From assembly GCF_000768685.1 (NCBI RefSeq), contig NZ_AVPK01000001.1, forward strand, positions 372,001-436,000: DNA of 64,000 bases, written 5' to 3'. This DNA is from Knoellia subterranea KCTC 19937. Lineage in GTDB: Bacteria > Actinomycetota > Actinomycetes > Actinomycetales > Dermatophilaceae. The first letter of the stretch is position 1. Every line of letters begins with the position of its first letter. The position numbers were made by a program, and so were the translations under genes. Shown here piece by piece: positions 1 to 9,372 of the stretch. The notes beneath the pieces were generated by a model. It was not told where the DNA came from. It searched no databases and saw only the letters and a list, made by a program, of their open reading frames with translations.

Positions 1-111
1 AGTGCGGGAACGGCGGGGCGCCACCGCTGGACGGCGCATAGAGCAGGACGAACTGGACGACGAGGGCCACTGCTGCGGGCAGCAAGGACCGACCCCGACG
101 AGCGGTTTCAC

Positions 112-115
<4 letters not shown>
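1..115 (-). CDS. Membrane protein N-terminus, partial (VanZ-like?)
   Basis: The window edge cuts this minus-strand gene, leaving about 38 residues that start VSETARRGRSLLPAAVALVV and continue into a hydrophobic stretch ending LLYAPSSGG. The GTG start at 115 overlaps the TGA of the malic enzyme gene (GTGA, 112-115), so the two are probably translationally coupled. A charged N-terminus followed by one membrane helix and a YAPS-type loop resembles actinobacterial VanZ-like membrane proteins, but that assignment rests on very little sequence. It is too short for the usual ORF cut-offs. Confidence 0.5.
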
Positions 116-1581
<1,466 letters not shown>

Positions 1582-1688
1582 GGGGACGATTCAACCTCCT
1601 ACCCATGAGTTCGGTCACATTGTGTTCATCGAGGACCCGGTCCTTCCGATGGGGCACCGCAGCCACGGGCCGCACCTACAGTTGCTGC

Positions 1689-2306
1689 ATGAGCGACCAC
1701 GTCGAAGTGACCGGCCACGGCGCACACCACGTCGTCCCCGATCTCGTCATCGTCCGGGCCCGGGTCCAGTGCGAGGCCAACGACGTCGCCAGCGCCCTCG
1801 CCGACGCGTCGGCCCGCACCCGGGCCGCCCTCCAGGCCGCGAGCGATCACGGCGTGGAGCCCCGTGACCGCCGGACCGAGGACGTGGGAATCCACCCCCG
1901 GCACGATCGCGAGGGCACCAAGGTCGTTGGCTACACGGCATACCAGGCGTTGCGACTGACGATCCGGGAAGCCGATCGCGTCGGTGACCTGCTCCAGGCC
2001 CTCGCCGGATCCGCCGGCGACGCGCTCGCCGTCGACGGGATCGAGATGGGCGCTGACCAGACGGCCGAGTCGGTCGCGGCGGCCCGCACGGCCGCGTTCG
2101 AGGACGCCCGCACGCGGGCGGCGCAGTTCGCGGACCTCGCCGGCGCCACATTGGGCAAGGTGATCCACATCCGAGAGGGCGGCGACGACGGCTTCCGGCC
2201 GCGCCCGATGATGGCGCGCTCGGCCGACTTCGCCGGCTCGATGCCCATCGAGGGCGGCACTCAGGCGATCACCACGACGGTGACCGTTCGCTGGGAGCTC
2301 ACGTGA
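1689..2306 (+). CDS. SIMPL (DUF541) domain protein
   Basis: A 205-residue protein of the SIMPL/BP26 (DUF541) family. The N-terminal part VEVTGHGAHHVVPDLVIVRARV is the typical repeat-like beta strand start of these oligomeric proteins, and the C-terminus ends with ITTTVTVRWEL, the usual last strand. No signal peptide is visible, unlike many periplasmic members. An upstream extension to 1605 is open, but MSDHVEVTG at 1689 begins right at the domain. The TGA overlaps the GTG of the next gene (GTGA at 2303-2306). The molecular function of the family is not well defined. Confidence 0.8.
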   Translation: MSDHVEVTGHGAHHVVPDLVIVRARVQCEANDVASALADASARTRAALQAASDHGVEPRDRRTEDVGIHPRHDREGTKVVGYTAYQALRLTIREADRVGDLLQALAGSAGDALAVDGIEMGADQTAESVAAARTAAFEDARTRAAQFADLAGATLGKVIHIREGGDDGFRPRPMMARSADFAGSMPIEGGTQAITTTVTVRWELT

Positions 2307-2965
2307 GCTGGCTCGACGCGCTCGGCTGGTTCGGGTCGGCGCTCCTCGTCTTCTCGCTCCTGCAGGCACGGATCCTGCGACTGCGCGTCCTCAACACGGT
2401 CGCCTGCGTGATCCTCACCGTCTTCAACGCCCTCCTCGGCGTGTGGCCCATGGTCGCGATGAACATCGTCCTCGCCGCCATCAACCTGTGGTTCATCGCC
2501 AGGATGCTGCGCGAGAAGAACGACGAGACCGCCTTCGCCGTCATCGAGGTCGAGGAGGACGACGCCTACTTCCAGCACTTCGTCGAGGTGCAGCGCAGCG
2601 ACATCGCGAAGTTCAACCCGGGCTTTGTTGGCGTCACCGAGTCGGCCGAGCGCTTCGCCTATCTCGTCCTGCACGGCCACGAGACAGTGGGTGTCGTTGT
2701 TGTGCGGGATGCCGGCGAGGGCGTCGGTCAGGTCGAGCTCGACTACGTGACCGAGCGCTACCGCGACTTCACGCCGGGCGAGTTCGTCTGGCGGCACAGC
2801 GGGCTGTTCGCCGGTCATGGGTGGCGCACGATCCGCACACCCGACGGCATGGTCGGCGCCTATTACGAGCGCCTCGGGTTCCACCGCGATGGCGACGCCT
2901 GGGCGCTCGACATCGCGGGCGTCACGCGTCCTGCGGATCCGGAGGGTGCCGCCGGTCCAGCGTGA
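2303..2965 (+). CDS. YgjV-like membrane protein with GNAT-like C-terminus
   Basis: About 220 residues. The first 75 contain two or three membrane helices (WFGSALLVFSLLQ; VACVILTVFNALLGVWP; MNIVLAAINLWFIARML), the pattern of the YgjV family of inner membrane proteins. Residues 85-205 are soluble and end in GMVGAYYERLGFHRDGDAWALDI, which resembles the last strand-helix-strand of GNAT acetyltransferases, although no clear acetyl-CoA loop is visible. It is translationally coupled to the SIMPL gene by a GTGA overlap. Its last 44 bases overlap the convergent PAP2 gene. Confidence 0.7.
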   Translation: MSWLDALGWFGSALLVFSLLQARILRLRVLNTVACVILTVFNALLGVWPMVAMNIVLAAINLWFIARMLREKNDETAFAVIEVEEDDAYFQHFVEVQRSDIAKFNPGFVGVTESAERFAYLVLHGHETVGVVVVRDAGEGVGQVELDYVTERYRDFTPGEFVWRHSGLFAGHGWRTIRTPDGMVGAYYERLGFHRDGDAWALDIAGVTRPADPEGAAGPA

Positions 2966-3758
2966 GCATGACGCGGTGACCGGTGATGACCGTCGCGAGC
3001 CAGCCGAGCCCGATGGCCCAGCCCGCGACGACATCCGTGAGCCAGTGGTGGCCGAGGAAGACCCGCGACAGTCCCATCGCGACGATGAACGTCCCGAGCG
3101 CTCCGATGACGACCGTGCGCCACCGCTTGCGTGGTAACCAGATGACGAGCAGGTATGCCGTGAGCCCGAGAACCACGGTCGCGTTCAGCGTGTGCCCCGA
3201 GGGGAAGCTCGCAGACGACTCGTAGGGCGGCACCGCCAGGGACTGCGGCGGCCGGGCACGGCCGGTCAGGTCCTTGCCCGTCACGGTGAGGAGCAGCGAC
3301 CCCGCTGCGGCGATCGCCATGAGCACGACCGGCATCCACCGACGCCATGCCAGCGCCAGACCGACAGCGGCCACGACGGCGATGACGGGCATGCCGACCG
3401 TGCCACCGAGGTCGGTGAAGTCGGTGGCCCAGCGCGCCGAGTCGGGCGTCCTCAGGCGGACAGCCGCGTCGAGGACCGGTTGGTCGAGCGCGGCGATGCC
3501 GTCCTGGTCGACGACGTCCTCGTACACCTCGCCCGACACGGTCGTCAGGACGCCTATGACCACGAGCCCGACGACCGCGGTCAGGACAAGGCCGACGTTG
3601 GCAGCCGCCCACCGGAAGAGACGACCCAGAACCTCGGCAACCCGAACGAGCCAGCCGGCGACGAATCGCCCTGCAGCAGTTCGCCATTCGGCCAGGTCGC
3701 GGGTTCCGATCCGTTCGTCCTCGCGAGGTGCGGGGCGCTGGAAGTCTGCGGACGGCAT
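2922..3758 (-). CDS. PAP2-family membrane phosphatase
   Basis: An integral membrane phosphatase of the PAP2 superfamily, likely acting on lipid phosphates or undecaprenyl pyrophosphate at the outer face of the membrane. All three signature motifs are present in order: KDLTGRARP, PSGHT (catalytic His) and SRVFLGHHWLTDV (His nucleophile plus Asp). Five or six hydrophobic helices are seen. The soluble N-terminus of about 45 residues is arginine rich. The ATG lies inside a copy of the recurring GCGGACGGCATAC motif (3748-3760). The substrate is unknown. Confidence 0.88.
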   Translation of the reverse strand: MPSADFQRPAPREDERIGTRDLAEWRTAAGRFVAGWLVRVAEVLGRLFRWAAANVGLVLTAVVGLVVIGVLTTVSGEVYEDVVDQDGIAALDQPVLDAAVRLRTPDSARWATDFTDLGGTVGMPVIAVVAAVGLALAWRRWMPVVLMAIAAAGSLLLTVTGKDLTGRARPPQSLAVPPYESSASFPSGHTLNATVVLGLTAYLLVIWLPRKRWRTVVIGALGTFIVAMGLSRVFLGHHWLTDVVAGWAIGLGWLATVITGHRVMLTLDRRHPPDPQDA

Positions 3759-3760
3759 AC
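3748..3760 (+). repeat. 13-mer GCGGACGGCATAC (first of seven copies)
   Basis: Exact copies in this orientation lie at 3748-3760, 5248-5260, 19443-19455 and 57059-57071. Reverse-complement copies lie at 15711-15723, 25678-25690 and 59813-59825. The copy at 19443 is inside the MarR gene, this one spans the PAP2 start codon, and the other five are intergenic. No function is known to me for it. Confidence 0.75.
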
Positions 3761-3786
3761 GCGATCGTCACACACCGAACACAAGA

Positions 3787-3824
3787 ACACCCGGCGCGAC
3801 GAGCGAGGCTCGCCGACCGGGTGT
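3787..3824 (-). terminator. Terminator of tmRNA
   Basis: An outer 8-bp stem ACACCCGG/CCGGGTGT encloses a second GC-rich hairpin (CGAG/CTCG). On the minus strand it is followed by a T-containing stretch (TCTTGTGTTC). It lies 22 bases past the mature 3' end of tmRNA, in the right orientation. Confidence 0.65.
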
Positions 3825-3846
3825 CGTTGTCGCGGGATGGCCACGG

Positions 3847-4212
3847 TGGTGGAGGTGGCGGGAATCGAACCCGCGTCCACTGACGGGAAACCAAGGCTTC
3901 TCCGGGTGCAGCTCGCTATGGATTTTCTCGGCCCCAGGGCTCGCACGAGCACGTTCCCTGACAGGCCCAGTCACGTAAGAGTCCCGCACCGTCCCGTGAC
4001 ATGACGTTGCAGCAAGATCTCTAGATGACGCTGGTTACTGAGCCGAGATCATGCTCAGGCCAACGGACTTCGGGCTCGCTCAGGCGGCGAGGGCGAAGTC
4101 GGTGCGCTTGGAGTTGGCACCTATTGGTTTGCACGGAGCGTTGACGAGATGACCGTGCATCCTCGACCCGCTTCCCTTGATCCGCCGACCAATGTCGAAA
4201 CCGATCACCCCC
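3847..4212 (-). ncRNA. ssrA: tmRNA (SsrA)
   Basis: Transfer-messenger RNA of about 366 nt that rescues stalled ribosomes. The 5' end GGGGGUG (4206-4212) pairs with CACCUCC next to the encoded ACCA at 3847. The T-arm GGTTCGATTCC and the 5' GGTTTCGAC of the tRNA-like domain are present. The tag reading frame (4118 down to the TGA at 4080) encodes ANSKRTDFALAA, with the usual ALAA degron. Its protein partner smpB lies in the same window at 15.2-15.7 kb. A one-piece, unpermuted tmRNA is normal for actinobacteria. Confidence 0.96.
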
Positions 4213-4266
4213 GTGAGGGGGTCCATCCCACGCTGTTGAGTTGTGACAGGCACTGTACCTGCCAAC

Positions 4267-4303
4267 GTGTGGCCGCCCCGAATCATTTCCGGGACGGCCA
4301 CAC
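4267..4303 (-). terminator. Hairpin after qorB
   Basis: GTGTGGCCG (4267-4275) pairs perfectly with CGGCCACAC (4295-4303), and the loop contains a further CCCCG/CCGGG pairing. It lies 30 bases past the qorB stop and ahead of the tmRNA gene. No T-run is visible, so termination is inferred from position and stability. Confidence 0.55.
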
Positions 4304-4332
4304 CGAGCCCTGGCCGTGGTTGAGGCAGTGGC

Positions 4333-5190
4333 TCAGACGGCGGCGCGGACGGCGTCGGCGAGCGGCGTCGTCGGGCGACCGATGAGGCGCGACAGGTCCC
4401 CGGTCTCGACGAGGAGGGCGCCCTGCTTCAGGCCATCGTCGCTGCTCGCGAGCGCTTCGGCGTAGCCCTCGGGCAGGCCTGCACCCACGAGCGCCGTCCG
4501 GTAGTCGTCGACGGACAGGTCGCGGTAGGCGACCTCCGTGCCGGACTGGGCTGACACCTCGGCGGCGTACTCACCGAGCGTGAACGCCGTGTCACCACCG
4601 AGCTCGTAGGTGCGTCCGGCGTGGCCGTCCTCCGTCACGACGGCGGCCGCGGCCTCGGCGAAGTCGGCGCGGGTGGCGGCGCTGACGCGGCCCTCCCCCG
4701 CCGCCCCGAGGACGGCACCGTGCTCGAGCTGGGTCGCGAGCTGGCCGGTGTAGTTCTCGATGTACCAGGAGTTGCGCAGGAGGACGGTGGGGACACCCGC
4801 TGCGGCGAGGGCCTCCTCGGTGGCGCGGTGCTCCACGGCGAGGCCGAGGGGCGAGGAGTCGGCGCGGACGATGCTCGTGTAGGCGACGAGCTCGACGCTC
4901 GCGCGCTTCGCGGCGTCGACGACGTTCTGGTGCTGCGTGGCCCGGCGGCCGACCTCGCTGCCGGAGATGAAGACGACGCGGTCGACGCCGGCAAGTGCCG
5001 CGTCCAGGCTCGCCGGGTCCTCGAAGTCGCCCACGCGCACCGTGATGCCCCGGGTCTCGAGGTCGGTCGCCTTGGCGCGGTCACGGACGAGGGCGACGAC
5101 GTTGGCCGGAGCCACGCCGCGCTCGAGGAGGGCGTCGATGGTGAGGCGGCCGAGCTGTCCGGTGGCGCCGGTGACGAGGATCGTGGTCAT
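4333..5190 (-). CDS. qorB: NmrA-like NAD(P)H quinone oxidoreductase (QorB/YtfG-like)
   Basis: A 285-residue atypical short-chain dehydrogenase of the NmrA/QorB type, expected to reduce quinones with NADPH. The N-terminus MTTILVTGATGQLGRLTIDALL carries the GxxGxxG dinucleotide motif, and RNSWYIENYT and GRTYELGGD are family-typical further on. A divergent HxlR regulator follows upstream, the same arrangement as E. coli ytfG/ytfH. Expression is probably controlled through the palindrome at 5272-5299. The substrate is inferred from homology only. Confidence 0.85.
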   Translation of the reverse strand: MTTILVTGATGQLGRLTIDALLERGVAPANVVALVRDRAKATDLETRGITVRVGDFEDPASLDAALAGVDRVVFISGSEVGRRATQHQNVVDAAKRASVELVAYTSIVRADSSPLGLAVEHRATEEALAAAGVPTVLLRNSWYIENYTGQLATQLEHGAVLGAAGEGRVSAATRADFAEAAAAVVTEDGHAGRTYELGGDTAFTLGEYAAEVSAQSGTEVAYRDLSVDDYRTALVGAGLPEGYAEALASSDDGLKQGALLVETGDLSRLIGRPTTPLADAVRAAV

Positions 5191-5271
5191 GGGAAAGTGC
5201 CTTTCGCGGTGCGTCGAAGAAGTGCTGACGCATCGGACAACGGGCGAGCGGACGGCATACTTCCCATCGGT

Positions 5272-5299
5272 TAGTACCCACTTTGAAGTAAGGTACCTA
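5272..5299. promoter_or_regulatory. Imperfect palindrome, candidate HxlR operator
   Basis: TAGTACCcACTT mirrors AAGTaaGGTACcTA around a central TG, ending one base before the regulator's ATG. It lies in the 110-bp divergent promoter region between qorB and the HxlR gene. HxlR-family regulators such as QorR bind sites of this AAGTA-rich inverted type. Binding here is an inference. Confidence 0.6.
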
Positions 5300-5300
5300 C

Positions 5301-5678
5301 ATGAAGGTGAGTGACCCGCTCCGCGAGCGCTTCCCCGACGCGGTGTTCGAGGCGGGATGCCCGAGTCGGGTCGTGCTCGACCACGTCATGAGCAAGTGGG
5401 GCCTCCTCGTCCTGCTCTCGCTCGGCGATGGCGAGCCGCGCCGGTGGAGCGAACTCCGGCGACGGGCAGAGGGCGTGAGCGAGAAGATGCTCGCCCAGAC
5501 GCTGCGGATCCTCGTCGCCGACGGCTTCGTCCTGCGCGACGCCAAGCCCGTCGTGCCGCCGCACGTGGAGTACTCGCTGACGCCGCGCGGACGGGAACTC
5601 GCCGCCCTCCTCACCCCGCTCATGGTGTGGGTCACGGACAACGCCCCCGACATCCTCGACGACGCCGCGTCCGCCTGA
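5301..5678 (+). CDS. HxlR-family transcriptional regulator (QorR-like)
   Basis: A 125-residue winged-helix regulator of the HxlR type. It has the conserved N-terminal cysteine motif AGCPSRVVLDHVMSKWG, in which the Cys is the redox sensor of QorR/HypR-type members. The recognition region RRAEGVSEKMLAQTLRILVADGFV and the wing PPHVEYSLTPRGREL follow. It is divergently paired with the quinone oxidoreductase, suggesting it represses that gene until an electrophile or quinone modifies the cysteine. The ATG follows a short AAGG-type ribosome site within the putative operator, so autoregulation is likely. Confidence 0.9.
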   Translation: MKVSDPLRERFPDAVFEAGCPSRVVLDHVMSKWGLLVLLSLGDGEPRRWSELRRRAEGVSEKMLAQTLRILVADGFVLRDAKPVVPPHVEYSLTPRGRELAALLTPLMVWVTDNAPDILDDAASA

Positions 5679-5768
5679 GGCATCCGTCGCATACTCGTCA
5701 CGCGGCGTTCACGCCGACGTAGTGCCCCTGACTCACTGCTGACGCGCCGGGTCGAGATCCTGCGCGGC

Positions 5769-7133
5769 ATGACCCGATACCGCACCCCAGCGCTGCTCGG
5801 CGCCGCACTCGTCCTCGCTCTCAGCGGCCCGGCACTCACCTCGACGGCTCAGGCCGCATCGCCCCACGCCGACGCCGTGGCGCCCGTCGTCGTCACGACG
5901 GACAACGAGACCCCGGTGCTCCACGACGACGAGGAAGGCGGGAACGCCTCCGGCGACGACCCCGCGATCTGGGTCGACCCCGCCGACTCCACGAACTCCC
6001 TCGTCATCGTCACCGCCAAGGAGGGCGGACTGCGCGTCTACGACCTCGCGTCGCGCGAGCTCCAGTCCGTCGCGGCCAGTGCGGCACCTCGCGCGGACGG
6101 GGTGGACGGTCGCTACAACAATGTCGACATCGCCTACGGCTTCCGTCTCGGTGGACGCACCGTCGACGTGGCCGTGGTGTCGGATCGCTACAACGACCAG
6201 CTGCGCTTCTTCGTCATCGACCCGGCGGGTGCGGCGGCAGGAACGCCGCTGCTTGAGGTGACCGCTCCCGAGCAGGCGTTCCTCTTCAACCCCGACCGCG
6301 AGGCGGTCGACGAGGAGCACACGGCATACGGCGTGGCTGTCTGGCAGCCGATGAAGGGCGGCACATTCGTCGCGGTCACCCAGGAGGGGACGACCCGTCT
6401 CGGAACGGTCCGACTCGTCGAGCAGGACGGGCTCATCGGCTACACCGACGTCGTGACAACGACGATGCCGGGATCGTTCGCGCTGCCAGACGGCACGACG
6501 TGGGCGCCGTGCGAGGAGCCCGGCGTCGGACCGCAGTTCGAGGGACTCACGGTCGACCAGCGGACGGGCACGCTGTTCGCGGCGCAGGAGGACGTGGGTC
6601 TCTGGTCGGTGCCGCTTCCGCTGATGAAGCACACGCCTGCCACGTCGCGCCTCATCGACCGCACGACCGACTTCGGCATCCACGATGCGTGGAACGCCGA
6701 GACCGAGGAGTGCGAGCCGATCGACCCTCAGGACAGGGGTTTCGGCGGATCCCTGCTCACTGCTGACGTCGAGGGAGTCGACCTCTATTACGGGGCCGGC
6801 TCAACGGGCTACGTCATCGTGTCGAGTCAGGGAGACGACACGTATGCCGTGTACGACCGTCGCGGGAATCACGCACCTCTCGGGTCGTTCCGGATCGCCG
6901 GCACGGGCGGCGTCGATGACGTCAACGGGTCCGACGGCCTGGCCGTGACGAACCGCCCCGTCGGCGAGTACCGGCAGGGCCTGCTCGTCAGCCACGACGA
7001 GCCCGAGACGGGTTCAGGCGTGGACCCCGAGCGGGACGCGACGAACTTCTCCTACGTCCAGTTCGGGGACGTCGCCGACGCCCTCGACCTGAAGGTCAGC
7101 ACGGCGGCCCGCAACGACCCCCGCTTCCGCTGA
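5769..7133 (+). CDS. Secreted beta-propeller phytase
   Basis: Extracellular 3-phytase of the beta-propeller family, releasing phosphate from phytate in a calcium-dependent way. A signal peptide is clear (MTRYRTPALLGAALVLALSG up to AQA-ASP). Family blocks in order are DDPAIWVDPAD, YNNVDIAYGF, GPQFEGLTVDQ, AAQEDVGLW, GVDLYYG and VNGSDGLAV, ending with LVSHDEPE; the acidic residues are the calcium and phosphate ligands. The length of 454 residues is slightly above the Bacillus enzymes. It is followed by a strong bidirectional terminator. No phosphate-type regulatory box was recognised upstream. Confidence 0.9.
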   Translation: MTRYRTPALLGAALVLALSGPALTSTAQAASPHADAVAPVVVTTDNETPVLHDDEEGGNASGDDPAIWVDPADSTNSLVIVTAKEGGLRVYDLASRELQSVAASAAPRADGVDGRYNNVDIAYGFRLGGRTVDVAVVSDRYNDQLRFFVIDPAGAAAGTPLLEVTAPEQAFLFNPDREAVDEEHTAYGVAVWQPMKGGTFVAVTQEGTTRLGTVRLVEQDGLIGYTDVVTTTMPGSFALPDGTTWAPCEEPGVGPQFEGLTVDQRTGTLFAAQEDVGLWSVPLPLMKHTPATSRLIDRTTDFGIHDAWNAETEECEPIDPQDRGFGGSLLTADVEGVDLYYGAGSTGYVIVSSQGDDTYAVYDRRGNHAPLGSFRIAGTGGVDDVNGSDGLAVTNRPVGEYRQGLLVSHDEPETGSGVDPERDATNFSYVQFGDVADALDLKVSTAARNDPRFR

Positions 7134-7156
7134 GGTCCACGACCCGAGCGGAGGTG

Positions 7157-7194
7157 CCCGGACGGGGCGGCCTGGATGCGCCGCCCCGTCCGGG
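7157..7194. terminator. Bidirectional terminator hairpin
   Basis: A perfect 15-bp stem, CCCGGACGGGGCGGC paired with its complement, closes an 8-nt loop. It sits between the convergent ends of the phytase gene and the next minus-strand gene. There is no T-run, as is common in high-GC actinobacteria. Confidence 0.75.
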
Positions 7195-7209
7195 TACGTG
7201 GTCAGTCCG

Positions 7210-8226
7210 TCAGAGGTAGTAGCCCATGACGTCGACGATGAAGTGCGCCCGGCCACCGCTGCCATTGACGATGGTCAGCTGCCGCGAGGCGTTGAGCGCC
7301 ACGGCGAGACCATTGGCGACGACCTGCCCGGTGGAGTTCCAGTTGATCGCCGAGGCGCCGATCGAGGTCGTGCCACCCGGGTTCACGGTGAGGTATCCCC
7401 CTCCGGCCGTGGAGACGATGGTGAAGTTGATGAACACCGCGGTCGCCCCCGCCGGCACGAAGTTGCTCGTGACAACAGCACCGGTGGAGGGGTTGCGGCT
7501 GTGCGCGACCGAGATCGTGCGGTTGGCACCCGGGCCGATCGGGCCCTGGGGTCCGGGCACGGCGAGCCGTGAATCGTAGGCCCGACCCGGCGTGAGGGCG
7601 TGGTATGCCCCGGCCGTGGCCGGTCCGGCGAGCTTGCGCCACCGTCCGGGCGAACCGGAGCCGACACAGACCCACAGGTTGCCGGCCGAGTCCTCGATGA
7701 ACTCACCGGTGCTGTGTGCGTCGGACCTGGAGGCCGGAGACGCGCCGGACGGCTGCAGGAAGACGTTCGCTCGCCCGCCGTGGAACATCGCACCGGTCGA
7801 GGTGCTGGCGTTGCCGTAGCCGATGACCGCGTATCCGGGCTGGCCGGTCCAGCCGTAGACGCCGTGGGGCTTCGAGGGCAGGTTCGCCCAGCCCGCGACA
7901 GCGCAGCCGTAGGCCGAGCTCCCCGGCGACCAGACGTTTCCGGTCTGGAACATGAAGGCCGCTCCCGCACCGACATGCGTCGTGGTGGCACCCGTGAGCC
8001 CGGCGGTGGTCTTGCTCGAGCTCAGCGTGATGTCGTTGGGGTCGTTGGCTGCTGCCGGTCGGGCGAGCGCGACGTTCGCGGCCACGACGCCCCCTGCGGC
8101 GAGCGTGGCGTTGCGGATGAGGGAGCGCCGGTCGGCCGTCCTGCGCTCGGTGGTGGTGGATGCGTGAGTGTCGGTGCCCTGCGCGACCTCACGAGTGGAG
8201 CCAGATGGCTCGTTGATGGTTCCCAT
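7210..8226 (-). CDS. Secreted protein with Tat-like signal, function unknown
   Basis: A 338-residue protein. Residues 28-60 look like a Tat-type signal (RRSLIRNATLAAGGVVAANVALARPAAA), here with DRRSL rather than a full SRRxFLK. The middle is rich in Gly/Ser/Ala and Trp, like a surface-exposed beta protein. The last 130 residues, from HALTPGRAYDSR to HFIVDVMGYYL, form a module seen at the C-terminus of assorted actinobacterial secreted proteins. The enzymatic role is unknown. It converges on the phytase gene and shares its terminator. Confidence 0.6.
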   Translation of the reverse strand: MGTINEPSGSTREVAQGTDTHASTTTERRTADRRSLIRNATLAAGGVVAANVALARPAAANDPNDITLSSSKTTAGLTGATTTHVGAGAAFMFQTGNVWSPGSSAYGCAVAGWANLPSKPHGVYGWTGQPGYAVIGYGNASTSTGAMFHGGRANVFLQPSGASPASRSDAHSTGEFIEDSAGNLWVCVGSGSPGRWRKLAGPATAGAYHALTPGRAYDSRLAVPGPQGPIGPGANRTISVAHSRNPSTGAVVTSNFVPAGATAVFINFTIVSTAGGGYLTVNPGGTTSIGASAINWNSTGQVVANGLAVALNASRQLTIVNGSGGRAHFIVDVMGYYL

Positions 8227-8276
8227 GGTGCTGCCCCCTTGCCCTCTGCGGAGGGACCCCGGGACCGAGGTCCCAA

Positions 8277-9236
8277 CTAATCAGCGTAGAACTGGCTCGA
8301 GGGGGCGTCTGCCAATCCGGTGAACCCGATCGGTTCCAGATTGTCGGGCCTTGTGTCAGGCCGCGGCCCGCCCTCGGCCGGATCCTCGGCGAGGAGGAAG
8401 TCCTGGAGACCCGCGAGGTCATCGGTGTTGAGGACGTCGACGTCGGCGGCGACGAGTTCACGCCACAGGGCCTCGCGGTTCGGGAGTGCAAGGTCGGGAG
8501 TGGCCCAGAACCGGACCTGCTGACCGTTGGCGTGCGCCGTCGCGACGATCTGCTGGAGCCGGGCGCGCTCGGCCTCCGGCATCGGTCCGATGCCCTGCCA
8601 CGTGAAGAACTTCGTCCAGTTGTCGCTGATGAGCGGGACGAGGCTCGTGTCGAGCGGACCGCCGAGGTCGGACATGCGCCCGTCGTAGAAGGAGAACCGA
8701 GTCGTCGCGGCCTGCATCGCGGCCAGATCACGGTTGCCCGAGATGACGGCGGTCACCGCGCGCTCGTGCGCGCGTCCGTTGCGATAGACGCTGAACAGCT
8801 GTGGGTATGCCGTGAGCTGCCTTTCGATGACCGGCCAGGCTGCGGTTCCCTCACTCTTGACGTCGATGAGGAGGCGGAAGTCGGCCCGCCAACCACGGTG
8901 GATCGAGCCACCGTTCTCACGGAAGCGCTGAGCCAGCGGCTCGAGGTACTCGGCTCGCAGCGTTCGGTCCAGGTCCGGGCCGTCGTGGCCGAGATAGAGC
9001 TCGCCGTCGACGAGCCACACATCCGCCTCGGCAGACGTGAACCCGTGGTCGAGCGCGTCGAGGAGCGGCCGGTCGTGCTCGTAGTCGTTGTGTGCATGGG
9101 CCCGCTCCAAGGGCTGGACGGAGGGGTGAGATGGCACGGCGGCGGCGGTGGCCGACGGAGCACCGGCCACGACGAACGTTGTGCACAGCAGCGCGCTGAG
9201 GAGGGCGAGAAGGCGGGCGAACGGCATACGTGGCAT
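8277..9236 (-). CDS. Secreted PI-PLC/glycerophosphodiesterase-like protein
   Basis: A 319-residue exported protein. The signal peptide is MPRMPFARLLALLSALLCTT, ending near ATAAA. The mature part opens with RAHAHNDYEHDRPLLDALDHGF and continues with SAEADVWLVDGELYLGHD, the TIM-barrel start of the PLC-like phosphodiesterase superfamily (catalytic His, then E-x-D and GH). FRLLIDVKSEG matches the next barrel strand. An upstream extension to 9452 is open but would run through the divergent pyc promoter, so MPRMPF was chosen. The substrate, probably a phosphodiester lipid or its deacylated form, is inferred. Confidence 0.78.
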   Translation of the reverse strand: MPRMPFARLLALLSALLCTTFVVAGAPSATAAAVPSHPSVQPLERAHAHNDYEHDRPLLDALDHGFTSAEADVWLVDGELYLGHDGPDLDRTLRAEYLEPLAQRFRENGGSIHRGWRADFRLLIDVKSEGTAAWPVIERQLTAYPQLFSVYRNGRAHERAVTAVISGNRDLAAMQAATTRFSFYDGRMSDLGGPLDTSLVPLISDNWTKFFTWQGIGPMPEAERARLQQIVATAHANGQQVRFWATPDLALPNREALWRELVAADVDVLNTDDLAGLQDFLLAEDPAEGGPRPDTRPDNLEPIGFTGLADAPSSQFYAD

Positions 9237-9372
9237 GTCTGTCAGCCTGCCAAGGCGAGGTGAATCGCGCGCGGCGAGCGAGCGAACGGCGTCCGGAATC
9301 TGAGCATCGCGTCTCACTTCGTGGGCCTTCACTAGGATCGCTGTGACCCGCCACACACCCCCGGAGGTTCCC